Positions 8,136-15,920 of a stretch of 64,000 nt of DNA are shown one piece after another (position 1 is the first letter of the stretch; each line of letters begins with the position of its first letter). Below the pieces are notes generated by a model. The model saw nothing but the letters and a program-made list of their open reading frames with translations, did not search any database and was not told the origin of the DNA. The translations under genes and the position numbers were made by a program. Source of the stretch: JBOHNM01 sp050730675. GTDB lineage: Bacteria > Planctomycetota > Phycisphaerae > Phycisphaerales > UBA1924. Location: assembly GCA_050730675.1 (NCBI GenBank), contig JBOHNM010000001.1:1-64000 (forward strand), read 5' to 3'.

Positions 8136-8332
8136 TGGGCTTCTTTGGATCGCCAAAACCGCCGGATGTCGTCGCTACTCCTCCGCCTGATCCTAACGCC
8201 GTCAATGTGCAGATTGACAAGCAGACTGAGTTGAAGACGAACAGCCTTGCTCGCTATCTCGCTCGGATGTCGATGAGCGGTGCGAACGAGCTTCGCGGCG
8301 ATCAGCCGCAGAACACAGGACTCAGATATTGA
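8135..8332 (+). CDS. Small hypothetical phage protein (65 aa) upstream of portal
   Basis: Starts 1 base into the preceding stop, with GGAGG in the previous gene's last codons. The N-terminus is proline-rich (PKPPDVVATPPPDP). The rest is polar. T7-like phages carry short, poorly conserved genes just before the portal gene, which is all that can be said about its role. Confidence 0.5.
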   Translation: MGFFGSPKPPDVVATPPPDPNAVNVQIDKQTELKTNSLARYLARMSMSGANELRGDQPQNTGLRY

Positions 8333-8356
8333 TGGGAATATGGATGGGGGAGAACG

Positions 8357-8407
8357 TTGGACATTATCAAACAATTTGAAGAGCTATCAGCGGACAGATA
8401 ACAGTAT
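8357..8407 (+). pseudogene. 5' end of the portal gene, cut off by an in-frame TAA
   Basis: In the same frame as the portal gene, TTG 8357 preceded by GGGGGAG starts a peptide ending ...FEELSADR. A TAA at 8399-8401 follows, and then QYLTNAEMLADLTVPRLNP runs into the annotated portal. T7 portal reads YERLKNDR-AP-YETRAQNCAQYTIPSL at this place, so residues on both sides of the stop align without a gap. The simplest reading is a CAA to TAA nonsense change. A recoding or sequencing error is possible. Confidence 0.55.
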
Positions 8408-9790
8408 TTGACGAATGCGGAAATGCTCGCGGACCTGACAGTGCCCCGGCTTAACCCGAAGGGGATCAGAGGCAGCAGCGGTAACGGCGGCATGGTCAGC
8501 AACAAGTTTGTTGGCTATCAGTCGTTGCCTCGTCCCCTGAATAACGCCGGCACTCGGTGCGTCACGGGTCTTGCTTCAACCCTTGTCTCTCTTCTTGTCC
8601 CGACCAGCACGGACTGGTTTGACCTGGACATCCCTCTTGAGATCAAGGCCACCCTTGACCCCACGACTTATGAGGCCAGCAAGACTCTGACGGCAGTGTT
8701 GAAGCAGCGGATCTTCGACTTGCAGATGGAGCATGGCTTACCGGCGCAGCTTGCGGCCGCGATGCCAAGGCTTCTCGTTGAGGGTCAGTTTGTCATTCAG
8801 GTCACCAATGAACGGTTGCGTTTCATCCCTCTCCGCAGTTTCGGCGTCAGCCGGTACAACGGAAAGGTTTGCAAGATCATCATCCAAGAGCTTGCCGACG
8901 ATCAGAACAAGGACAGCAACGACGAGGTGTATCTGTACACGCTCGTCGATTACGAGAAGGACAAGGTTTACCAGCAGAAGACGGGGCAGAAGGACGCCAG
9001 AGTCGTTGATTTCTCCCCGAAGCAGTACGTCTTGCCGACGACCAGCGTGCCTCAGATTGAAAACTATGCGTGCGGGTATGCCTGGGACTACTACGGCACG
9101 ATCTTTGAGATCAACAAGAAGACTGAGAGCTTGTCCAAGATCGTCACGATGGCGGGCATCAGCGCCTTGTTCATCGATCCCAACGCTCTTTTCACGCCAC
9201 GGGAATTCATGGACGCCCTGCAACAGGGCAAGAACATTATCAGCGGTTTCGCCAAAGACATCTCTCCATTCACCATGCAGGAGAAGTTGGCGGACGCCGC
9301 AGCGATCACAGCGGACATTCAGCGCCTGGAAGCGGATCTTGCTCGGGCGTTCTTGCTCGGCATCTACCTCTATGAGCAGGGTGTTCAACCGAAGACGGCC
9401 ACCGAAATAATGAAACGGACTCAGGAAGTGGACGCCGCAACTCAGGCGTTGGCTTCGACCCTGATGAACACGTTGCAGAAGCCTCTGGTTGAGGCGTACA
9501 TGCACGTTCTCGATATCAACATTCAGATCCAGGGCAAGCCCGCGATCCGACCGGTCATCATCGCTGGAAGCTCAAAGCTCAGCAAGCTCGTTCAGGCCAA
9601 TGGTCTGTTAAGCGCGATGCAGGCGGCAGCGGCGATCAATCCTCAGTTTGTTCAGCAGATCGACGGCACCAAGGTCTTCAAGATGATCGCCCAGGCGAAC
9701 GGCGTCCTTGACGCTGACAGCTACTTGTTGCCTCCTCAGGCGCAGATGCCTCAGCAGGGTCAGGTACCGCCAGCGCCACCAGCACAGTGA
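8408..9790 (+). CDS. T7-like portal (head-tail connector) protein
   Basis: Forms the dodecameric ring at the capsid vertex through which DNA passes. The 460-aa frame from TTG 8408 contains NNAGTRCVTGLASTLVSLLVPTSTDWFDL (equivalent to the T7 gp8 segment around GLNNLASKLML). It also contains the stem/crown helices and KTATEIMKRTQEVDAATQ, as in gp8. The C-terminus is Gln/Pro rich. No SD precedes the TTG, and about 17 residues of the expected N-terminus lie upstream behind a stop codon (see 8357-8407). If TTG 8408 is used, the protein is slightly short but keeps the core. Confidence 0.85.
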   Translation: MTNAEMLADLTVPRLNPKGIRGSSGNGGMVSNKFVGYQSLPRPLNNAGTRCVTGLASTLVSLLVPTSTDWFDLDIPLEIKATLDPTTYEASKTLTAVLKQRIFDLQMEHGLPAQLAAAMPRLLVEGQFVIQVTNERLRFIPLRSFGVSRYNGKVCKIIIQELADDQNKDSNDEVYLYTLVDYEKDKVYQQKTGQKDARVVDFSPKQYVLPTTSVPQIENYACGYAWDYYGTIFEINKKTESLSKIVTMAGISALFIDPNALFTPREFMDALQQGKNIISGFAKDISPFTMQEKLADAAAITADIQRLEADLARAFLLGIYLYEQGVQPKTATEIMKRTQEVDAATQALASTLMNTLQKPLVEAYMHVLDINIQIQGKPAIRPVIIAGSSKLSKLVQANGLLSAMQAAAAINPQFVQQIDGTKVFKMIAQANGVLDADSYLLPPQAQMPQQGQVPPAPPAQ

Positions 9791-9834
9791 AGTAGCCGCC
9801 CATGCCGGGCGGATTGTTTTATGGAGAATGGAAA

Positions 9835-10575
9835 ATGGAAACGGAACAGAATGGTCAGGTAGCAGCGCCGCAGACAGCAGCGGCACCAGTAGTCGAACAG
9901 AAACCAGCGGAGCAGCCCAAACTCTTCGCGGGAAAATACAAGACGACTGAAGAGTTGGAGAAGGGTTACAAGGCTCTTGAGGCCAAGCTCGGTGAGAAGC
10001 CGGCACCCGACAAGCCAGCCGCAGACAAACCAGCGGAGCAGACACCGAAGACGACTCAGGAGATGGTGAACACTCCGATGGGCGAGGAAATGCTCAACGA
10101 GTATTACCAGACCGGTGCGATCACGGACGCCACTCTGGACAAGGCAGCCAAGAGTTTCGGCCTTCCCAAGGAAATGATCGCGGCGGTCAAAGACACTCTT
10201 GTTGCTCAGCAGCAGGAAGGCTTGAAGAGCATTGCTGCCAGCCTCAAGGACGACGGCGTCAGTCCTGAGAACATCAAGGACTTCATCGGGCACCTGGACA
10301 AGACGTTGTCGGGACCGCAGAAGTTGGCCGTTCAGACCATGATCGAAATGAAAAACTTTGACGCGCTGAGGCCGATGGCCAAGGCATGGGCGAAGACGGT
10401 GCTTCCGGCTGGTCAGGTCGGTCAAACCGTCAACAACAGCGGCGGCTTTTCTTCCAAGGAAGAGTATTTCAAGGCCATCAGATCCGCGAACAGGGACAGC
10501 ATGAGCGCTCTCAGCGCTCGTATCAGCGCGACATCGCCTGACATGATCAATGCTTGGAACGGGGGTAAGAAATGA
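9835..10575 (+). CDS. T7-like scaffolding/capsid assembly protein
   Basis: About 246 aa, in the position of T7 gp9, between portal and capsid. ATG 9835 is preferred (GGAG about 10 bp upstream) over an ATG 33 bp earlier. Composition is typical of scaffolds: an acidic, Ala/Gln/Pro-rich N-terminus, a FAGKYKTTEELEKGYKALEAKL segment, long helices and a C-terminal helical part likely to touch the capsid. It acts transiently inside the procapsid. The stop overlaps the next ATG (ATGA). Confidence 0.8.
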   Translation: METEQNGQVAAPQTAAAPVVEQKPAEQPKLFAGKYKTTEELEKGYKALEAKLGEKPAPDKPAADKPAEQTPKTTQEMVNTPMGEEMLNEYYQTGAITDATLDKAAKSFGLPKEMIAAVKDTLVAQQQEGLKSIAASLKDDGVSPENIKDFIGHLDKTLSGPQKLAVQTMIEMKNFDALRPMAKAWAKTVLPAGQVGQTVNNSGGFSSKEEYFKAIRSANRDSMSALSARISATSPDMINAWNGGKK

Positions 10576-11405
10576 AACCATACCTGTTCACCAGCACGGC
10601 GTTACCTCGCCCTGAGCTTTTTGCTCGGACCATCGACAGCTTCAAGACCAATCTCACGGGGGTTGATTGGAAAGAGTCAACCCTGATCATCAACGTTGAT
10701 CCTCTGCCCGCGTTCTTCAATGGCGGCACGATCTTCTCCCACCTTGAAGAGGACGGGGTTTACAAGCTCATTGACGATCAGTGGCACGATACCGAGACGC
10801 TTTTGGGGATCGCCTGCAAGACGTTCGGTCGTGTCGTCACGAGGATATGGGATGAGGACTTTCGCAAGACCGCGCAACTCCACTACATAAGTGGATTGCG
10901 ATGCACCGCCCCCTGTTGGTCGTTCGGGGGCAACTTCCCCAGAGCGGTGCAATGGGTCTTTGAGAAGGCTTCCAAGATGACGGAGCATGAGTTTGTCTTC
11001 CATCTGGAGGACGACTGGGAGATGGTGGAGGAGAATTCGATCGACATGCTCGCCACCGGCATCCGCGCTTCCGGCATGATGCAGGCCGCATTGCTTCCTA
11101 CGGGAATGACCCGCTCTCACAATCAGTTTGTTCTCTGTCCCAGCCTCATCTGCCGCGAGGCGGTTGAGATGGCGGCGGCGATCCTCAAGGCGGACGGCGG
11201 CAATCCAGAGGAGCAGCTTCGCCGCTTCTCAATGTTCCGGGTCAACACGTACTTCGTACCCAGCGAGGGATCGGCTCAGGTCATCGATCTGGGCACGGAC
11301 TGGCGTCAGGCGCACGGCTACTTGAAGGACCCGCCGGACTTCACGACCTACGCCAAGGTCACGCCCTATGCCAAAGAAGGAAACCAGACAGTTGTGTCGA
11401 AGTGA
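10572..11405 (+). CDS. Putative GT-A type glycosyltransferase inserted in the head module
   Basis: A 277-aa protein translationally coupled to the scaffold gene (ATGA overlap, GGGGG upstream). N-terminal pattern LFTSTALPRPELFARTIDSF resembles the start of GT-A nucleotide-sugar transferases. EFVFHLEDDWEM (about residues 138-149) looks like the metal-binding D-x-D loop at the end of a beta strand. T7 has nothing between scaffold and capsid, so this is an acquired gene. Likely targets are the capsid, fibres or a host surface sugar, but none can be shown. The family assignment is by motif and fold pattern only. Confidence 0.6.
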   Translation: MKPYLFTSTALPRPELFARTIDSFKTNLTGVDWKESTLIINVDPLPAFFNGGTIFSHLEEDGVYKLIDDQWHDTETLLGIACKTFGRVVTRIWDEDFRKTAQLHYISGLRCTAPCWSFGGNFPRAVQWVFEKASKMTEHEFVFHLEDDWEMVEENSIDMLATGIRASGMMQAALLPTGMTRSHNQFVLCPSLICREAVEMAAAILKADGGNPEEQLRRFSMFRVNTYFVPSEGSAQVIDLGTDWRQAHGYLKDPPDFTTYAKVTPYAKEGNQTVVSK

Positions 11406-11440
11406 GTGATTGAACAGCCGTCTGCTGCCAGTTGCGCGAC

Positions 11441-11579
11441 ACTCCAAACGGACCGCGATAACGAAGCAACACCAGACAGGTATCGAGCTGCCCCGGCCGT
11501 AGCGCCGGACACGCACGCCACTTGTTCGGTTTGTCAGTTATCACGTTTCTGAGCCTTATGGCTCGGAACAGTTTGGAGT
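11441..11579 (+). promoter_or_regulatory. Structured leader of the capsid gene that hides its ribosome binding site
   Basis: Perfect 9-base arms ACTCCAAAC (11441-11449) and GTTTGGAGT (11571-11579) enclose further pairings. These are GATAAC/GTTATC (11457-11462 with 11537-11542), a hairpin CCGGC/GCCGG (11493-11508), and a 9-bp hairpin TTCTGAGCC-TTAT-GGCTCGGAA (11547-11568). The capsid SD (GGAG, 11575-11578) is inside the outer helix, 8 bases before the ATG at 11587. This suggests translational control of the capsid gene, or a processed RNA. No known RNA family is recognised. Confidence 0.5.
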
Positions 11580-11586
11580 TTTATCA

Positions 11587-12495
11587 ATGGCCTCTTCAGT
11601 AATAAATTTTGCAACGATTGCACTTGGACAAATTCAACAGGCATACGACGAAGGCAACTACTTGGGTGACTTGCAGGGTCGTCTTGACGGTTACGCCTAC
11701 GACTACAAGAAGGGGCAGAAGACTTGGCGCTACCCCTACTTCACCAAGAGAACACCGCAGAACAGCGCCGACTCGTCTGCCAGCGACTTGAGCCCAGGAT
11801 CAGCGACCGAAACCGTCGTTGACATCGGTTGCGATACACCGCTCAAGCTCAACGATTATCTAACATATGACCAGATCAACGACTACGGCGGTTTCATTCC
11901 CGCAGCATGGACGGCTCGTTTCGGCCGCGACATGGGCGAAGCCCGTTGCAACCGCATCGCCGCTTATGTCGGCGCTATCTCTCTTGCTGGCGGGTCTACA
12001 ACGAAACTTGTTCAGGCTCTTTCGGCTGACGCTGACGCCTTGCTCGGCTTGTCAACTCTGATCGCTCAGTATCAGGCTGACAAGATCCCGTTGACCGGTA
12101 TCACGGTCCTCGTCAAGCCAACATCCTTCCAGCGACTGATGCGGAACGCATCGTTCGCTTCCACGGATTACAACCAGGACGGAACGAAGGGCAAGCCGGG
12201 CGACCGCATCTACATGGGCGTTCGCGTTCGTCCTTGCGCCTCGGTCTTCGGCCTCGACTACAACAACACAACGTTGTACCCAGGCACGCCGACCAAGTAC
12301 AAGGCCGACTTCACCAACGTCTGGGCTCTTGCTTGGCAGGGCGATGCTCTCCAAATTGTTGAGTCCGAGACGATGGGCGAGAACAACGGCATCGTCGAAG
12401 TCCCTGAGCGCGAAGGTTACCTCATCCGCACCAGAATGGAGTTTGGCATGGGTGCCCTCCAGACCGGCGCATTGAAGTGCCTCGTCACCAGCTAA
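11587..12495 (+). CDS. T7-like major capsid protein
   Basis: A 302-aa protein in the gp10 position, shorter than T7 gp10A. The first 30 residues (IALGQIQQAYDEGNYLGDLQ) would form the N-arm. LTGITVLVKPTSFQRLM and the late VEVPEREGYLIRTRMEFGMGAL (read in two parts) fit the P- and A-domain strands of HK97-fold shell proteins of podoviruses. It is preceded by its own structured leader and followed by a terminator-like hairpin, which mirrors T7, where gene 10 is strongly expressed and followed by a terminator. Confidence 0.8.
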   Translation: MASSVINFATIALGQIQQAYDEGNYLGDLQGRLDGYAYDYKKGQKTWRYPYFTKRTPQNSADSSASDLSPGSATETVVDIGCDTPLKLNDYLTYDQINDYGGFIPAAWTARFGRDMGEARCNRIAAYVGAISLAGGSTTKLVQALSADADALLGLSTLIAQYQADKIPLTGITVLVKPTSFQRLMRNASFASTDYNQDGTKGKPGDRIYMGVRVRPCASVFGLDYNNTTLYPGTPTKYKADFTNVWALAWQGDALQIVESETMGENNGIVEVPEREGYLIRTRMEFGMGALQTGALKCLVTS

Positions 12496-12522
12496 GTCCT
12501 GTCCGTTTCCATTTCCATCCGT

Positions 12523-12548
12523 TCAGGGCCAACAGCCCTGAGCGGGTT
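12523..12548 (+). terminator. Terminator-like hairpin after the capsid gene
   Basis: Seven-base arms TCAGGGC (12523-12529) and GCCCTGA (12535-12541), followed by GCGGGTTTT. The T-run is short, so partial termination is more likely than a full stop. The position matches the T7 late terminator after gene 10. Confidence 0.6.
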
Positions 12549-12566
12549 TTCGATTGAGGGCAAAGC

Positions 12567-13103
12567 ATGAACAGACTTGACGCGAAAAACCAGATCCTTG
12601 CTTATTGCGGCGAAGAGCCGATCAACGACGAGACCAGCGCGGACTACGTCAACAACAAGATCAATGTCAGCTTTGAGCCCACCCGCAAAGAAATGCTGAG
12701 CCACGGTTTCAGTTTCAACACCGACGAAGTCACGCTCAGCCCCGATGTCAACGGTCAGATCACCGTGCCGGGCGGCACCATGAAGATCAGGTTTCCTCAC
12801 GGATACGACTTCTTGACAGTCAGAGAAGGCAAGGTCTGGGACAACTCTCGACAGCAGTATTGGTCCAGCAGCGTCCGTTGCCTGATCACGCAGGACATCG
12901 AGTTTGAGAAGTTGCCCGATGTCTTCGCCCATTGGGTCATGGTTGAGACTGCCTTGAAGGTTTACCACAGCCTGAACGGCGTGGCCAATCCGCTCATCTT
13001 GGACGACAGGAGGAGAGCCAAGGCACGGGCGCTCAACAGCGAGCCGAGCAACATCGACAACGTTTCCGGTTGGGGTCGCATCGTCGCGGCCTACGGAACG
13101 TGA
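12567..13103 (+). CDS. T7-like tail tubular protein A (gp11-like)
   Basis: A 178-aa protein, close to the T7 gp11 length of 196. N-terminal ILAYCGEEPINDE and later VNNKINVSFEPTRKEMLSHGFSFNTDEV follow the gp11 pattern. In T7 this ring joins the portal to the nozzle. It lies between the capsid gene and the nozzle gene, as in T7. A plain SD (GAGGGCAAAGC) precedes the ATG. Confidence 0.8.
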   Translation: MNRLDAKNQILAYCGEEPINDETSADYVNNKINVSFEPTRKEMLSHGFSFNTDEVTLSPDVNGQITVPGGTMKIRFPHGYDFLTVREGKVWDNSRQQYWSSSVRCLITQDIEFEKLPDVFAHWVMVETALKVYHSLNGVANPLILDDRRRAKARALNSEPSNIDNVSGWGRIVAAYGT

Positions 13104-13113
13104 GGGAGAGGGA

Positions 13114-15075
13114 ATGAAGAGACGTTTGGACATCGCACGCTTGTATCAGGGCGTCAGCCAGCAACCCCCGTGGCGCAGACAAGTCGGTCAGGTTGAGGAG
13201 TCGATCAACTATCAGTTGGACGTTCTTGAGGGCGCGAGGAAAAGAAACGCCACCGAGTTGATCGCTGAGCTTTCGCTCCCCAGTGGCAACTACTACTGGA
13301 CAACCCTGAGAGACAAGATCGTTGCCATTGGCAACAGCAGCATCTACGCCTTCGACCGCAGCGGTACCCGCGTCACCATTGAGGATCAGACCGGCGGCTT
13401 CGGCTACTTGTCAGGCATCACGCCCGCAACCACCCGAGTTGCCACGGCCATCGACACGCTCGTGGTCTGTAACACCGGTACCACCGTCACGACTACCGCG
13501 ACGGCCACTTTCTCAGTCACGCAGGAAGTCAGGTTGTTCAGCGATCTACCCGACTCGGCTCATGCAACGATTGGCGGATACTACAAGGTTAAGGTTGACG
13601 AAAACTTCGATCTTGCTGGTCACTACTACTGGTCGTCCAGTCTGGAGTGGATCAGGGTTGCGGCCCCCGCCGATGCTGACGGAAGCTACACCGCGACGAC
13701 GATGCCCCACCGGCTCGTCTACGACGAAACCCATAACAAGTTTGTCTTCTCTCGCTGTCCGTGGAAGGACCGGCTCAGCGGAAACACTCGCACCAACAAG
13801 ACGATGCCCTTTGTCGGGTCAACCGTTCAGGCGGTCGCGTTCCATTCGGCGCGGTTGTTTTTGATGGCCCGGACTGCTGTGTGCTCTGGCGGATCCGGTC
13901 CAAACCAATCCGTCTTCAATCTCTTCACCGACAACATCAGCGCCGTCGTTGACTCGGACCCGATCAGCATCGACATCAACCTGCCGAACATCGGCAAGCC
14001 TCTCGACTGTTGTTCACTGGGCAACGAGCTTTTCATTGATTGCGAGAACGGTCAGCTTGCCTTCGGGTCGGCGGACAAGGCTCTCGCCCCAGCCAACGGA
14101 CGGGTCAGGAAGTTGGGCGACTACAAGAGCATGGGCAAGACGATCGCCAACTCCGGCCCTGAGGCCGTCATCATCGATCAGTACGGCGACTGCTATCTCT
14201 ACCGCTTCGCGGACGTTCTCACTGGCGTTCAGCTTGCGGGAAATCTTAACACGCAATCGCCAACCTACGTCCCATCGACTTCGATCAACCGGGCCTACTT
14301 CATCGACAGCACGCTCTTCGTCGGCCAGACCGGCGCGGACGTGTACGTGCATGAACGTTTCGCTTCCGGCGGCGAAGTCATCCAGTTGGCTTGGAGCAAG
14401 TACACCTTCTTTGAGCAGACCGTCCACATCGACGCGTGGCAAAACTATGTCTACCTCGTCCAAACAGACGGGTCTCATTTCTCATTGCTGAGGTACCGTC
14501 ACAAAATCCTTGAGACGACGACCGGCAACTTCGACGTTCGCTTTGATCGCCGCGAGTACAAGACGGCCACCAGCTACGACGCCCTCAACAACGAAACGCT
14601 CTTTGTTGTCACGGGTCGGACGCCAGCATCCTCAACCGGGTGGTATGTCGCCAGCAGCGACGGACTCATTCTTCCAGTGTCCCGAGTCTCAGGCACCAAT
14701 CTCTACGTCAACGGAAAGCACAACAGCGGCAGCTTCTACGTCGGCAAGGTTTACACCGCGAGCATGACGCTCAGCAAAATATGGGCGACCAATGACGTGC
14801 GTTCAACTTTGTCCCGGATCGTCGTCGGTCATAAGGACACGACGGACTACGTGGTGACGATGGGCCGCGCCAACTCGGGCGTGACTCGTTCCTCTCATTT
14901 CAACGGCGTCAGGAGCGGGCTCTCGACAATCAATGGAAGTCTGGTGGATACCGGCATCTTCCAAACGATGGCGGGCGGGGACGCGAGGTACACAGATATC
15001 ACGATCAGCAATGCAACTCCTGGGACTGTGACCTTGAGCTTTGTTGAGTTACAGGTACAACAGGGGGCTAACTAA
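13114..15075 (+). CDS. T7-like tail tubular protein B (nozzle, gp12-like)
   Basis: A 653-aa beta-rich protein in the gp12 position (T7: 794 aa). It opens with LYQGVSQQPPWRRQVGQVEESIN, the diagnostic GVSQQP start of T7-type nozzle proteins. FNLFTDNISAVVDSDPI and a central NGQLAFGSADKALAPANGRVRK are also family-like. It forms the distal tube of the short tail. The stop shares a base with the next ATG. Confidence 0.9.
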   Translation: MKRRLDIARLYQGVSQQPPWRRQVGQVEESINYQLDVLEGARKRNATELIAELSLPSGNYYWTTLRDKIVAIGNSSIYAFDRSGTRVTIEDQTGGFGYLSGITPATTRVATAIDTLVVCNTGTTVTTTATATFSVTQEVRLFSDLPDSAHATIGGYYKVKVDENFDLAGHYYWSSSLEWIRVAAPADADGSYTATTMPHRLVYDETHNKFVFSRCPWKDRLSGNTRTNKTMPFVGSTVQAVAFHSARLFLMARTAVCSGGSGPNQSVFNLFTDNISAVVDSDPISIDINLPNIGKPLDCCSLGNELFIDCENGQLAFGSADKALAPANGRVRKLGDYKSMGKTIANSGPEAVIIDQYGDCYLYRFADVLTGVQLAGNLNTQSPTYVPSTSINRAYFIDSTLFVGQTGADVYVHERFASGGEVIQLAWSKYTFFEQTVHIDAWQNYVYLVQTDGSHFSLLRYRHKILETTTGNFDVRFDRREYKTATSYDALNNETLFVVTGRTPASSTGWYVASSDGLILPVSRVSGTNLYVNGKHNSGSFYVGKVYTASMTLSKIWATNDVRSTLSRIVVGHKDTTDYVVTMGRANSGVTRSSHFNGVRSGLSTINGSLVDTGIFQTMAGGDARYTDITISNATPGTVTLSFVELQVQQGAN

Positions 15076-15920
15076 TGGCAGGAGAAGGTGCAGGTCTAGC
15101 AATGGGAGCAGCGGGGCTAGCGGCTAGCTCGCTCCTGCTTTTCAATCCCGCAACCATCGGCTTGGCGGCGGTCGGGATTGGTCTCAGTGTGTACCAACAG
15201 ATGCAGCAGAATAAGGCGATCAAGAAGCACAACGAAGCGATCGCGGCTGGTGCTCGCAATCAGATGGTGGGCATCGATCAGAATATCCAGAGCGCCCGCA
15301 GGAGTTTCTACGACCAGACTTCCATCAGCAGCGCTCAAGCTCGCGGCGGCGTGGCGACTCTCCAGAACAATCAAGGCTTCGCCAGCGGTCAGTCCATCGA
15401 CAGCTACGTCAGTCAGATCATGGCTGATCAGAATGTCGATCAGCTTGCTCGGTCAACGCAACTTGCCGACTCAATCACGGCGGCTCAGACCCAAAAGGAA
15501 ACAATCGCGGCTTCGGCTCGTTCGGGTATGAGCAGCGGAGCCAGTCCATTGCTTGCCGGAATACAGGGCGGACTCCAGGGCGCGTCGATGGGCATGAGTC
15601 TCAACTCAGCGATCGACAACTTCAATCGTGTCAGCACGGTGAATACGGCGCTCAGCGGTCTTGCTCCGTTGGCGGCGGCAGGAGATCCGCAGGCCATCGC
15701 GCAGATGCAGGCGATCAACGCCGGCATCTCGCCCGAGTTGGCGACGATGAACAACAGTCCGTTTGCCCGTCCGTACCTCATGCAGAACGCACTCATGGAC
15801 ATGCAACTCCAGGGCGCGATGCAGCAGTATGGCGCGAGCGGGCTTCGTCTCGACAGCATCAACAACCAGCTTCGGATGATCCAAGACCCGTTGCGCCAGT
15901 ATCAAAATTGGGGAAGATAA
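15075..15920 (+). CDS. Internal virion protein, gp14-like
   Basis: A 281-aa protein following the nozzle gene, where T7 encodes gp13/gp14. Near the N-terminus it has a hydrophobic, membrane-competent stretch (LAASSLLLFNPATIGLAAVG), followed by Ala/Gln-rich helices. T7 gp14 is ejected first and forms a channel in the outer membrane; that role is inferred from position, size and the N-terminal hydrophobic segment. The ATG overlaps the previous TAA by one base. Confidence 0.7.
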   Translation: MAGEGAGLAMGAAGLAASSLLLFNPATIGLAAVGIGLSVYQQMQQNKAIKKHNEAIAAGARNQMVGIDQNIQSARRSFYDQTSISSAQARGGVATLQNNQGFASGQSIDSYVSQIMADQNVDQLARSTQLADSITAAQTQKETIAASARSGMSSGASPLLAGIQGGLQGASMGMSLNSAIDNFNRVSTVNTALSGLAPLAAAGDPQAIAQMQAINAGISPELATMNNSPFARPYLMQNALMDMQLQGAMQQYGASGLRLDSINNQLRMIQDPLRQYQNWGR

